Positions 8,543 through 16,282 are shown, numbered from the stretch's first letter. The stretch is 64,000 nt of DNA from Streptomyces griseus (GCF_001715295.1 NZ_MDKB01000002.1:1882313-1946312), one strand, 5' to 3'. Translations and numbers: made by a program. The notes: generated by a model not told the origin, from the letters alone.

Positions 8543-9323
8543 CGTCTTCGCTGCTCTGGTCCTCAATGGGTTCTGCCTCGGTCTGCACGGGTACGTGCAG
8601 GGCCTGGTCCGAGGCGGCACGAGAGGACAGCGTAAGGGTGGGTTCGATTCCTTCGGCGAAGCCGGTGTGTGCCGTGACCTGGCTCGGAATGCTGATCGGG
8701 CGCAGCGTGTACGAGGTGACCTCCTGAGGCAGGTGGAGCGGCTCGGGATCGGTGGCCCACTCCAGTTGCCGGTTCATCCCGAGCGCCGCGATGCCCCAGT
8801 ACGCCTCCAAGAGCTCGGAGGCGTTGCAGGCGAAGGGAACCAGAACCAGCTGGGTGCCCTCCGGGACTGTCGCCAGAGCGCCGCGCGGCTCGGCGATCGG
8901 GATGGCCGGCCCGAAGTCGAGGTCGAACGGGTCCTGGATGTGCTTCGGCGTCGGCGCGAACGTGAAGAGCTCCTGCACCAGCCGGGACTGGCTGGGGATG
9001 CGTGCGCTACGTACGTCTGACTTGGTCTTGGAGTACCGGAACGGGTAGAGCAGCCCGTTGCCGATGAGCATCAGCTCGTACGAGAAGCCGAACGGCTTGA
9101 CCGCACGGGCGCCAGGGACCTTCTTGAGTTCGTCCTGAAGCCGCTCGTACTGGTTCTCGTACCGGCTGGTGCCGTAGACGCGGGTGGTGCGGGAGGCGGC
9201 TTGTTCCTGTGCGGCCTGTGCGTTGGCCTGCATGTTGCGAAGGCCCTGCCCGACGCGACGGCGGGCATCTGCTGCGTGCTCGCCGAACACGTCGGTCGTC
9301 CACGACGACGAAGGCATACTCAT
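8529..9323 (-). CDS. Unknown partner of the XRE/ImmA protein
   Basis: 264 aa using the ATG at 9323, 8 bases after a GAGGAG; the open frame extends to 9581 but that extension has no ribosome binding site and overlaps the relaxase gene. The N-terminal part is charged and helical (ADARRRVGQGLRNMQANAQA); the remainder is a mixed alpha/beta domain with LPLPF-type hydrophobic segments (YELMLIGNGLLYPFRYSKTK, TQLVLVPFACNASELL). I recognise no enzyme motif. A sigma70-like promoter at 9377-9406 precedes it, and it overlaps the downstream protease gene. It is a candidate substrate, toxin or sensor of the protease. Confidence 0.75.
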   Translation of the reverse strand: MSMPSSSWTTDVFGEHAADARRRVGQGLRNMQANAQAAQEQAASRTTRVYGTSRYENQYERLQDELKKVPGARAVKPFGFSYELMLIGNGLLYPFRYSKTKSDVRSARIPSQSRLVQELFTFAPTPKHIQDPFDLDFGPAIPIAEPRGALATVPEGTQLVLVPFACNASELLEAYWGIAALGMNRQLEWATDPEPLHLPQEVTSYTLRPISIPSQVTAHTGFAEGIEPTLTLSSRAASDQALHVPVQTEAEPIEDQSSEDDATH

Positions 9324-9376
9324 GCGGACGACTCCTCGGGTCGGACTACGCATTGAAGCATTCCAGTGCGGCCCTG

Positions 9377-9406
9377 ACTTTAGTTGATGTCGGAGATTTT
9401 GCACAA
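9377..9406 (-). promoter_or_regulatory. Promoter of the XRE/ImmA operon
   Basis: Reading the minus strand, TTGTGC (9406-9401) and TAAAGT (9382-9377) are separated by 18 bases. The predicted transcript would start near 9370, about 47 bases before the ATG at 9323. Confidence 0.55.
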
Positions 9407-9441
9407 ATGCTTTGGTGCTCGGCGTGTCTGTTGCCCATTCG

Positions 9442-11163
9442 TCACCAGCGCGGCCCCCAGGAGGCCGTGGCGCGTGGGGGAGTTCCTGGGCCATTGGCCA
9501 TTGGTCCTGGTCGGTGCTCCCTGCGCAGGGAGCCGCCTGTCTTGGTCGGGCGGTAGGCGGCCGACGGAGGTGCCGGGGCACTGCCGGTGGTGCCGGCGGT
9601 CAGGTCGGCGAGGCGGTGGAGGCGCCAGGTGAGGACTTCGCTGAGGCTGGTGGCGGTGTCAGTTTCCCGTCGGGCGGTGGCTTGGGTGAGGAGAGCGGTG
9701 GGCTTGTGGCCCACGGCTTCAGCCCGCGCGAGGGTGGCGGCGAGAGCCGGCCAGCCGGGCTCCGCGAGAATCTGTTCGGCCAGCTCGGGAAGGGCCCGGC
9801 GCAGGGTGTTCTCCTGTCGGCGGCGCAGAGTCTCAGTCAGCCGTGTCCCGCGCTGCCGAAGTGTGGTCAGGGGCTCGGTGGCAGTGGCCCGGTAGGCGGG
9901 GCGAAGGTGCGTGACGGTCTGGCGGGCGGCTTCGGCCTGTTGATGGTGTTGCCGGGTGCGGTGCCAGTGCTGGGCGGCGATGACCGCGAGCAGGAGGGCG
10001 TCGAGGACGATCGTGAGGAGGGCTCCGTCCTGCGGGGCGGGCTCGCGCAGCACCGCCTTCACCGCGCAGCGGGTGGCCTGGGTCTGCTGATGCTGGGAGC
10101 GAATACGGGATCGGGAGGCGCGCTCGAAGGCGGTGGCGGCCTGGACGAGCTGCGGCCGGAGCCCGACAGGGGCTACCAGGGGAAGTGCGTCGAGGGCTTC
10201 GGCGAGGACGGTGATGTGGGCCTGTCCTGCCTCGTCCTCGTCGTGGGCGAGGTGGTCGGGCGTCTGGTCGACGGCGAGGGCGAACCGCCGCCAGGCCGAG
10301 GCGCCAGTCCGCACCGCCGGTATTGCCTCGGTGGCCGTCAGGCGTTCGGCGATCCTGGGATAGGAGAGGTCGGGGGCGAGGGTGGAACCGGAGAACCACA
10401 CCGGCTCGCCCTGGGCGTTGGTGTCGTCGTTGAGGGCAATCTTGTAGCCGCGGACGTCGCCGGACGGGAAGTACTGGACGTCGACGAGGGCGCCGGTCCC
10501 CTCGATGATCCGGAAGAACTCCGCTGTGGTCGTGGCCGCCGAGACTGCGGTGCGGACTATGGTGCGCAGGTGCTCGCGGGAGGTGCGGGCGTTGCCCGTG
10601 CGGCGGGCCTTCTCCTGCTCAGCGCGGGTGGGGCGTTTGGCGGCGGTGCGGTCTCCGCGCGGCACCTGGCGGAGCCCGTATTCCTCCTCGATGGCGACGA
10701 GTTCCTTGTCGGCGCGCAGGAAGTCGTTCCAGTTCCGTGGTGGGCGTAGATTGCCCCGGACCTTGGTGGCGACGATGTGGATGTGGTCTGCGGCGTGGCG
10801 GACGGCGACCCACCGGCAGGCGTCGGGGTCGCCGTCCGGAGCGATGCCGGTGGCGTTGAGCAAGCGGCGGGCGACGGCGGCCCACTCCTCGTCCGACAGG
10901 CTTCGGTCCTCGGGTGCGGTCCGGACCGAGCAGTGCCACACATGCTCCTTCGGCGCCTTGTCACCGGCCTGCTTCACTCGCAGATCGAGGGCTGTGCTGA
11001 GTTGGGCGAGGGTGGCCTCCGGGTCGCGGCCGGGGTCGGGGGCGAAGCCGTCCCACGAGGCGACGAGGTGAGGATCGGTGTGCTCGTTGGCACGGCCGGG
11101 TCCGTAGAGGTAGTTCAGGACGCCGGGGGTCTTGTGGCCGGGCTTGACGATGTTCGCGATCAA
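9442..11163 (-). CDS. mobA: Relaxase / mobilization nuclease (MobA-like)
   Basis: 573 aa. The N-terminal relaxase domain (about residues 1-140) starts MIANIVKPG, has tyrosines at 18 and 20 (LNYLYGPG) and the metal-binding histidine set H123-x3-H127-x-H129 (HAADHIHIV). This is characteristic of actinobacterial MobA proteins that nick oriT and pilot the strand. The C-terminal half is long, helical and Arg/Ala-rich. The start is TTG at 11163, immediately after the mobC stop (TGATTG), implying translational coupling. With MobC it would make the element mobilizable by a conjugative helper; no coupling protein or tra gene is seen. Confidence 0.9.
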   Translation of the reverse strand: MIANIVKPGHKTPGVLNYLYGPGRANEHTDPHLVASWDGFAPDPGRDPEATLAQLSTALDLRVKQAGDKAPKEHVWHCSVRTAPEDRSLSDEEWAAVARRLLNATGIAPDGDPDACRWVAVRHAADHIHIVATKVRGNLRPPRNWNDFLRADKELVAIEEEYGLRQVPRGDRTAAKRPTRAEQEKARRTGNARTSREHLRTIVRTAVSAATTTAEFFRIIEGTGALVDVQYFPSGDVRGYKIALNDDTNAQGEPVWFSGSTLAPDLSYPRIAERLTATEAIPAVRTGASAWRRFALAVDQTPDHLAHDEDEAGQAHITVLAEALDALPLVAPVGLRPQLVQAATAFERASRSRIRSQHQQTQATRCAVKAVLREPAPQDGALLTIVLDALLLAVIAAQHWHRTRQHHQQAEAARQTVTHLRPAYRATATEPLTTLRQRGTRLTETLRRRQENTLRRALPELAEQILAEPGWPALAATLARAEAVGHKPTALLTQATARRETDTATSLSEVLTWRLHRLADLTAGTTGSAPAPPSAAYRPTKTGGSLRREHRPGPMANGPGTPPRATASWGPRW

Positions 11164-11790
11164 TCAGACTGCCCGGTGCTGTGTGGCGGCCGCGTCGGCG
11201 GCGGTGTCGATCGTTGTGGCTGCCTGGCGGACCAGGACCAGAACCCGCGCGGCCTCCGTCAGCACCGGCTTGTCCCCAGGGTGTGGATCGCCTCCTGCGT
11301 TGAGGCGGTGGGCGATCTGATTGACGTTCGTACCGATTCGCGCGACCTGCGTACGCAGCGCGGCAAGCTCGTCGATCAAGTCGTCCACCGCAGTGCGCCC
11401 GTCGGGCAACGCGTAGCCGCCGTGGAGGTGGGCCATGACCAGGGCCCCGACGAAGTGGGCGCCGGCCAGCCCGAGCCGCTGAGCCTCGGCCTTGATCTCA
11501 CTCTTCTCCTCCACGCTGTAGCGGACATCGACGCGCTCGGTGCGCTGGACGTCCTGGCGCGCACGACGGCTGGCGACCCGGTGGAGCGCAGCCTCTTCAG
11601 CGGCCCGCACCACACCGTCGTTCGTCCTGGGAGCGCCCTCGCTCCCAGGTATCCCCGCCACCCCTGGGGCGGGCACTGTGTTGGACCGGCCCTTGGACGG
11701 TCCAACGCCATACCTTGCTCCGCCTGGTGCTTGGGGGCGATTCATCTGCTGTCTCGGTCTGCTGGGGGGTTCGTGCTGCGCGCCGTGCAT
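11164..11790 (-). CDS. mobC: Relaxosome accessory protein (MobC-like)
   Basis: 208 aa from the ATG at 11790, preceded by GGAAAGAG; the frame is open to 12126, but that would run into the opposite-strand gene at 11914. The C-terminal 130 residues (VDVRYSVEEKSEIKAEAQRL ... GTNVNQIAHRLNAGG) match the MobC ribbon-helix-helix/NVNQIARxLN family that binds oriT and recruits the relaxase. The Pro/Arg-rich N-terminus is low complexity. mobA follows without a gap. Confidence 0.85.
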   Translation of the reverse strand: MHGAQHEPPSRPRQQMNRPQAPGGARYGVGPSKGRSNTVPAPGVAGIPGSEGAPRTNDGVVRAAEEAALHRVASRRARQDVQRTERVDVRYSVEEKSEIKAEAQRLGLAGAHFVGALVMAHLHGGYALPDGRTAVDDLIDELAALRTQVARIGTNVNQIAHRLNAGGDPHPGDKPVLTEAARVLVLVRQAATTIDTAADAAATQHRAV

Positions 11791-11913
11791 AGGTCTCTTT
11801 CCGAGGTGGGAGTTGGGCGTCGAACGTTGACTGGTCGTCGGCCCTGGACGGTTGGGCTGGCCGGACTCGGCCAGGGCCTTCATGGGTGAGGGGCGAACGG
11901 GGAGGATCGCTGC

Positions 11914-12285
11914 ATGGACCACGTCGTTGACCTCGATTCGGCCTCCGCCGAGATCACCGCGCGTCTCTCTGCCTGGAGTGCGGCGGGGCTCGCTCCTTGT
12001 CCGATCACCTGGCGGGACGGCCTTGCGCCTTGGCCGCAGCCGCTGGAGACCGACCGGACCCGTGTAAGCGATCCGGATTCGATCGGTCTGCGCATCCAGG
12101 GCAGTGATGGATGGGCCGAGCTGCACCTTGTCCTGTATCGCGGAGGCTGGGCAGACCTCGATGCGCTGACCGATAACGAGGTCCTCACCGAAGGTCCCCG
12201 GATCAGCACCCCGGCAGAGTTCGGCCGTCTCCTCGACTCCGCCGTCACACGCTTCGCCAGCACCCGTTGGCAGCTACCGGCATGA
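11914..12285 (+). CDS. Small hypothetical protein
   Basis: 123 aa, ATG at 11914 with GGGGAGGATC upstream. The sequence (DHVVDLDSASAEITARLSAW ... GLRIQGSDGWAELHLVLYRGG) suggests a compact alpha/beta fold with two strands and no signal or membrane segment. It is transcribed away from mobC and ends just before the palindrome array. I recognise no function; its position suggests plasmid-type accessory biology. Codon use and ribosome binding site support a real gene. Confidence 0.7.
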   Translation: MDHVVDLDSASAEITARLSAWSAAGLAPCPITWRDGLAPWPQPLETDRTRVSDPDSIGLRIQGSDGWAELHLVLYRGGWADLDALTDNEVLTEGPRISTPAEFGRLLDSAVTRFASTRWQLPA

Positions 12286-12333
12286 AGCGCGATGCCGGTC
12301 CGAGGGACCTGGGCACGGCTCGTTGCACACGCG

Positions 12334-12636
12334 GCGGGGACCGACTGCGTCGGCTGCCGGTCCCCGCTGGCCTGGTCCCGCAGCTCTGAGCCCTGAGGCG
12401 TGAGCTCGGGGGCCGACCGTATGGCGTAGACGGTCCGCACTGACCTGCGGTTTCCCTGCCTCTTCGGGGACCGGTCCCCGGATAACTCCGTCCTCTTCGG
12501 GGACCGGTCCCCGAAGAGGCAGGGGACAGGGGTGAACTTGGTGGGGACCGGTCCCCACCTGAGTCGGGGACCGGTCCCCGACTGCCCGTCAGGGGGACCG
12601 TCCCCAGCGAACCGAGCTGTGCGGGGACCGGTCCCC
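12334..12636. repeat. Array of GGGGACCGGTCCCC palindromes
   Basis: Exact 14-bp palindromes lie at 12466-12479, 12499-12512, 12543-12556, 12566-12579 and 12623-12636. One copy with a missing central G lies at 12593-12605, and one has its half-sites pulled apart by 14 bases at 12334-12367. The flanks extend the dyad differently in each copy (28-bp total at 12492-12519, 20 bp at 12540-12559, 22 bp at 12562-12583), so symmetry is kept while sequence varies. The array occupies the gene-free gap between the 123-aa gene and the winged-helix gene. Candidate roles are a multi-site operator, an iteron-type origin or a partition/oriT site. Confidence 0.85.
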
Positions 12637-12678
12637 ACTGTCCCCGCACCTCGCGGACCGGCCGGGCAGGCGAGGGCG

Positions 12679-13503
12679 CTACACCGTCGGGACCGGTTCA
12701 TCGAGGGCTGCCAGCAGAGCTGCCAGGTGCACCTCCGACCGGGTCATTTTGGGGCTCGCTGACCCGCCACTGGGGCTGGCGGCTGAGTGGGGCGCTACTG
12801 GGGCGGGGCTCCGCTCGCGAGTGATCCACGCTCGCCAGTCGGCACCCCACGCGGCACCCGAGCGTGGAGACGCGCCGGCCCGGAAGGCCCGCCACTTGTC
12901 GTCCGCCACTCGTACGCCCTCCTCGCCAAGGCGGGTGAGGTGCCCCTCGCTCCGCAGCCAGGAGTCGCTGCCCGCGTCGATCTGCCATTGAGAGGCGGGG
13001 ATGGGTGCACTGCTGCTGTACCTACTGGTTCCTATTGGTTCACTTCTGTTCTGGGGGTCGGATTCTGCTCCCCCGAGGTATCGGAATCCGGCACCCCCCG
13101 GGGTTGGATTCTGTACCCCGGGGGCGGATTCCGGACCGTCCGCATTGCTGCTGGAGGTATCGGATTCCGGTACCTCGGGGGTTAGAATCTGGCCCTCCTG
13201 ATCGGTCGGATTTCGAACGTCCTCGGTCATGAAACGGGCGGCTTCGGGGAGGCGGAAATACGTTTCCCCGCGAGGCCCTTTGCGTCCGTCGAGGCGGACT
13301 ATCTCGCCGCTGGCGACCAGTTTGTCCAGCGCGTCCCGAACGGCGCTGCGCGACGCGTTCGCGCGTCGCATCAGGGCTGGGACGGAGGCGTAGGCCGTGC
13401 AGGTGTGGTCGATGCAACGATCGGCGATCAAGGTGAGGACCATGCGGGCAGTGCCTTTGCTGAGGCTGTGGTCCCATACCCAGGCGCGGGCATCGTGGCT
13501 CAT
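12679..13503 (-). CDS. Winged-helix DNA-binding protein of a plasmid-like element
   Basis: 274 aa from the ATG at 13503 (GAGGAG upstream). The first 85 residues (ARAWVWDHSLSKGTARMVLT ... ASRSAVRDALDKLVASGEIV) form an HTH/winged-helix of the kind found in replication-associated and regulatory proteins of Streptomyces plasmids. The middle is a low-complexity linker with repeated ESD/NP/GG units (about residues 100-160), and the C-terminus has a conserved W-rich domain (DKWRAFRAG ... WGADWRAWITRE). The gene ends 43 bases from the last palindrome of the array, so its product is the obvious candidate to bind it. Replication initiator versus regulator is undecided. Confidence 0.75.
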   Translation of the reverse strand: MSHDARAWVWDHSLSKGTARMVLTLIADRCIDHTCTAYASVPALMRRANASRSAVRDALDKLVASGEIVRLDGRKGPRGETYFRLPEAARFMTEDVRNPTDQEGQILTPEVPESDTSSSNADGPESAPGVQNPTPGGAGFRYLGGAESDPQNRSEPIGTSRYSSSAPIPASQWQIDAGSDSWLRSEGHLTRLGEEGVRVADDKWRAFRAGASPRSGAAWGADWRAWITRERSPAPVAPHSAASPSGGSASPKMTRSEVHLAALLAALDEPVPTV

Positions 13504-14117
13504 GGTTCGGCGGCTCCTCGAAGCAGGGGGTGGTGGCGGTGGCCGCGAATCGCCGCGACGGCGGTGCTGCCGTCGGACGGAGCTGGCGCACCGAAGGCCG
13601 ATCCGGGCGGCCTTCATTTCAGCGACTGGACCAAGAAGGAAGCCACATCACCTCGCGCAAGTCCAGGGTTACTTCGCACAAAGCGAGCAGCCGACGGCGA
13701 ACGCCGGCGGAACGCGGTCCAAAAACGATAGACCCGAATCGGCCGTTCACCAAGAAGTTCATGCCGATGGCGCCCGTGACCGAGTCGCCTTTGGCTTCAG
13801 GTCAGCAAAATTTGGGCCGGATCCCCAACTCCGATACTCCCGAAATCTGCTGGGAGTCGAGGCAACATAGACGCACATCGCCGGTTAACCAAACCGGCGA
13901 TGCAGAGGTATCACTTACGGGATGCCGAAATAGTCCCAGCGGGGGCAGCGCGATAGCTCGCAGCGGTCGCGATGCCCGTACGTCTGCCTCATTGGGCGTG
14001 CTCCCGCATGGGTGCATCGGTTGTTGACCCGCCGCCTCGTAGAAGGAACATCCTTGCCCCGACCCGCAGTGATCACCACCCCATGGCCCGCCGACACGTG
14101 GGAGGAGGCGGTCTCGA
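13504..14117. other. 614-base intergenic region upstream of xis
   Basis: No ORF here is convincing; the frames in it are short or antisense to xis. It is less GC-rich than the surrounding genes. It contains an 11-bp perfect inverted repeat at 13876-13902 and must hold the promoters of the leftward winged-helix gene and the rightward xis-int pair. Confidence 0.5.
13876..13902. repeat. 11-bp inverted repeat
   Basis: CATCGCCGGTT, 5-base loop, then its exact complement. It may be a regulatory dyad for xis-int or a terminator. No T-tract follows. Confidence 0.5.
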
Positions 14118-14330
14118 ATGGCTGACCGCCTTCTCGGCGTGGCCGAGGCAGCCGAACATCTCGGTGTCGGTGAGTGATTCATCCGTCGCCTCGTTTCCGA
14201 GCGCCGTATCCGATACGTCAAGGTCGGCAAGCACGTCCGCATCTCCGACACCGCGCTGGACGCCTACATAGAGGCGCGCACGGTCGAGCCGGTCCGTACT
14301 CGCCGCTCCGGATTCAGGGCTGCGGCCTGA
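14118..14330 (+). pseudogene. xis: Excisionase gene interrupted by an in-frame TGA
   Basis: From the ATG at 14118 (GGAGGAGG upstream) the frame reads MADRLLGVAEAAEHLGVGE, then TGA at 14175-14177, and continues FIRRLVSERRIRYVKVGKHV ... RSGFRAAA to a TGA at 14328-14330. Joined, this is a complete 70-residue HTH_17/MerR-like excisionase of the actinobacterial integrative-element type, where the stop position is normally Arg (GxRFVRRLxxERRI); a single CGA-to-TGA transition explains it. The stop falls within the DNA-binding helices. The final TGA overlaps the integrase ATG by one base. Either excision is impaired, or readthrough or a restart occurs, or the base is a sequencing error. Confidence 0.75.
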
Positions 14331-15538
14331 TGCCCCGTCCGCGTCAGAAGGCTCCGCGCCGCACATTCGGCGCGATACGACAACTGCCCTCGGGGCGCTA
14401 TCAGGCCCGCTACCCCAGCACGGCCGATGACACCCTGCGGCCAGCTCCGGAAACCTTCGAGACCAGGCGCGATGCAGAGGCGTTCCTCGTCCAGGTCCAA
14501 GCGGACCAGATGCGGGGCGACTGGCTCGACCCGACCGCCGGGGAGGTCTCGTTCGCCGACTACGCCACACGCTGGATCGCGGAACGTGGCCTCGCCCCGA
14601 CCACGACTGAGTTGTACCGCCGGCTGTTCCGGCTCCACCTGGAGCCGACGTTCGGCGAGATGAACGTCAACATGATCGGCCCCGCTCGGGTCAGAGCCTG
14701 GCGGGCGGAGCGGTTGTCCGCCACCGGTGCCACCACTGTGGCCAAGTCGTACCGGCTCCTCAAAGCCGTGATGGAGACCGCCGTCGAGGACGACATGCTG
14801 CGCAAGAACCCCTGCCGCATCCGCGGAGCGGGTCGAGAGGACGCGGACGAGCGGCCGGTGGCGACGGTCGAGCAGGTCTTCGCCGCGGCAGATGTGGTCG
14901 GTCTGCGCTGGCGCCTCATGGTTCTGCTCGGTGCCTTCGCCTCGATGCGGCCCGAGGAACTCGCCGAGCTCCGGCGGCGGGACGTGGACCTCGACTCCGG
15001 CGCGCTCTGGGTTCGCCGTGCCGCACCGGAGCTCAATACAGGGCGCCGTGTGATCGGCGCTCCCAAGTCCCGGGCGGGCCGACGAGAGATCGTGCTGCCG
15101 TCATTCCTCCACGAGGACGTCCGTCGGCACCTGGAGTGGTTCGCCCAGCCGGGTCCGGACGGGCTCGTCTTCGTCGGCGAGAGGGGGGCGGTACTGCGCG
15201 GCACCACGTTCGGCCGCAAGTGGCGCAGGGCCCGGGACAAGGTGGGGCTGCCCGAAGGCTTCCGCTTCTACGACCTACGGCACACGGGCAACACGCTGGC
15301 GGCCGACACCGGTGCCAAGCTCAAGGACCTCATGGTCCGAGCCGGCCAGTCATCCGAGCGCGCGCAACTGATCTATCAGCACTCCACCAAGGAGCATCAG
15401 CGCAGGCTCGCCGCCAACATCGATCTCGACGTGCGCCGCCAACAGTCGGCTGCAGCCTCGGGGCGTGGTGGGGCGACCGTTCACCCGCTGGTGCCACGTC
15501 CGCCCGGACCGTCCGCCCCACGGGCTGCGCGGCGTTGA
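14330..15538 (+). CDS. int: Tyrosine site-specific integrase
   Basis: 402 aa from the ATG at 14330, which overlaps the xis stop by one base. An N-terminal arm-binding segment (RRTFGAIRQLPSGRYQARYP) is followed by a SAM-like core-binding domain (about residues 70-160) and a catalytic domain with R207, K246, R317-H318 (FYDLRHT) and nucleophile Y349 (IYQHS). The usual GHSS motif is GQSS here. It integrates the element at the 3' end of the tRNA-Gly gene 218 bases downstream; the gene order int then tRNA 3' end is the standard layout of Streptomyces integrative elements. Confidence 0.95.
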   Translation: MPRPRQKAPRRTFGAIRQLPSGRYQARYPSTADDTLRPAPETFETRRDAEAFLVQVQADQMRGDWLDPTAGEVSFADYATRWIAERGLAPTTTELYRRLFRLHLEPTFGEMNVNMIGPARVRAWRAERLSATGATTVAKSYRLLKAVMETAVEDDMLRKNPCRIRGAGREDADERPVATVEQVFAAADVVGLRWRLMVLLGAFASMRPEELAELRRRDVDLDSGALWVRRAAPELNTGRRVIGAPKSRAGRREIVLPSFLHEDVRRHLEWFAQPGPDGLVFVGERGAVLRGTTFGRKWRRARDKVGLPEGFRFYDLRHTGNTLAADTGAKLKDLMVRAGQSSERAQLIYQHSTKEHQRRLAANIDLDVRRQQSAAASGRGGATVHPLVPRPPGPSAPRAARR

Positions 15539-15723
15539 TCGCGCAGGAGCAGACAGTCCGCACTGTGCGTGTGACGCAGGGCACTTGGAAGGGATCTCGC
15601 GATGCGGGACCCGGTAGTGGAGCGCTCGCCCTCAGGGGTGACGGATCCACTATTGATGCAGATGGGAAGGGTCGTTATGGCACGCGAATGGCACGAGCCC
15701 TAAAAATGGTCTAGACAACAAAC

Positions 15724-15750
15724 AAGGCCCAGGTCGCTGACCTGGGCCTT
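15724..15750. terminator. Hairpin terminator of the tRNA-Gly gene
   Basis: Perfect 12-bp stem (AAGGCCCAGGTC) with a 3-base loop, 5 bases beyond the tRNA 3' end. On the minus strand it is followed by a T-rich GTTTGTTG. It also faces the integrase end, so it may serve both directions. Confidence 0.85.
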
Positions 15751-15755
15751 CGTCA

Positions 15756-15780
15756 TGGAGCGGGTGACGAGAATCGAACT
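15756..15780. other. Probable att site core at the tRNA 3' end
   Basis: The 3' half of the tRNA gene, starting at the CCA, is the expected integration identity segment. The matching second copy is not found in the first 15 kb, so the exact core length cannot be defined from this window. Confidence 0.4.
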
Positions 15781-15829
15781 CGCGCTCTGAGCTTGGGAAG
15801 CTCATGTTCTACCATTAAACTACACCCGC
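15756..15829 (-). tRNA. tRNA-Gly (anticodon CCC)
   Basis: The minus strand gives GCGGGTG paired with CACCCGC as acceptor stem, a D-arm with AATGGTAG, an anticodon loop TTCCCAA (anticodon CCC, reading GGG), a TTCGATTC T-loop and an encoded CCA end (15758-15756). It decodes a Gly codon used in high-GC genomes. Its 3' end faces the integrase gene, marking the junction between the element and the chromosome. Confidence 0.95.
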
Positions 15830-15863
15830 GAAGCGCGCCGCTATCGGCAGTGCATCGCCCCAC

Positions 15864-15869
15864 ACTCTA
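15864..15869 (-). promoter_or_regulatory. -10 element of tRNA-Gly
   Basis: TAGAGT on the minus strand, 35 bases before the tRNA 5' end. No good -35 match is visible at the expected distance. Confidence 0.35.
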
Positions 15870-16051
15870 CCCCATGCCAGGCCCCCGGTGCGTGCGCCGT
15901 GGGGTCCGTGTGGCGTGGTGCGGGGTGGACGCGGTGGTGAGGGGCGGGAGTTGGGGGCGTAGCGTGGGCGGGCGGAGTGCCGCGTGGAGCGGCGTCCTGT
16001 TCATCCCCTAATGTGGCGGTCTCGTCCATGGCTGGTTGGGGAAGGGACTTG

Positions 16052-16225
16052 ATGGAGTCGATGGAGCGCACCGTCGTCCGCTGTGCCGAAGGGCACGTTT
16101 TCGCTACCTCGTCGTTCCCGATGCAGCAGCTCGGGTCCGGCCGGATCGGCCCCGGGCGGTTGCTGCGCTGTCCGCGCTGTGCGCGGTTGAGGCAGGCCGT
16201 TCCGGTGGTGTTCGAGCGACGGTAG
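16052..16225 (+). CDS. Small zinc-ribbon-like protein
   Basis: 57 aa from the ATG at 16052 (GAAGGGA upstream); a longer in-frame start at 15977 lacks a ribosome binding site. Cysteines occur as RCAEGH near the N-terminus and CPRC near the C-terminus, the layout of a four-ligand (Cys/His) zinc ribbon. The segment FPMQQLGSGRIGPGRLLRCP is well ordered. It lies just upstream of dcd. The role is unknown; possibly a nucleic-acid- or protein-binding adaptor. Confidence 0.7.
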   Translation: MESMERTVVRCAEGHVFATSSFPMQQLGSGRIGPGRLLRCPRCARLRQAVPVVFERR

Positions 16226-16282
16226 GGAGCGAGGGGGCAGGCGCGCGGGCAGTCCGGTTGGGGTGGGCTCGCGCGTTCTGCG

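Noticed and set aside
9324..9581. N-terminal extension of the ImmA partner protein
   Set aside because: It runs through its own promoter and into the relaxase gene; the ATG at 9323 has a good Shine-Dalgarno sequence.
11884..12126. N-terminal extension of MobC
   Set aside because: It would overlap the opposite-strand 123-aa gene, is Arg/Pro-rich and has no ribosome binding site; the start at 11790 fits better.
12440..12650. CRISPR-like array
   Set aside because: The repeats are short perfect palindromes with irregular spacing and no cas genes nearby.
13802..14251. 149-codon minus-strand frame
   Set aside because: It covers the xis reading frame, which has a ribosome binding site and a recognisable HTH.
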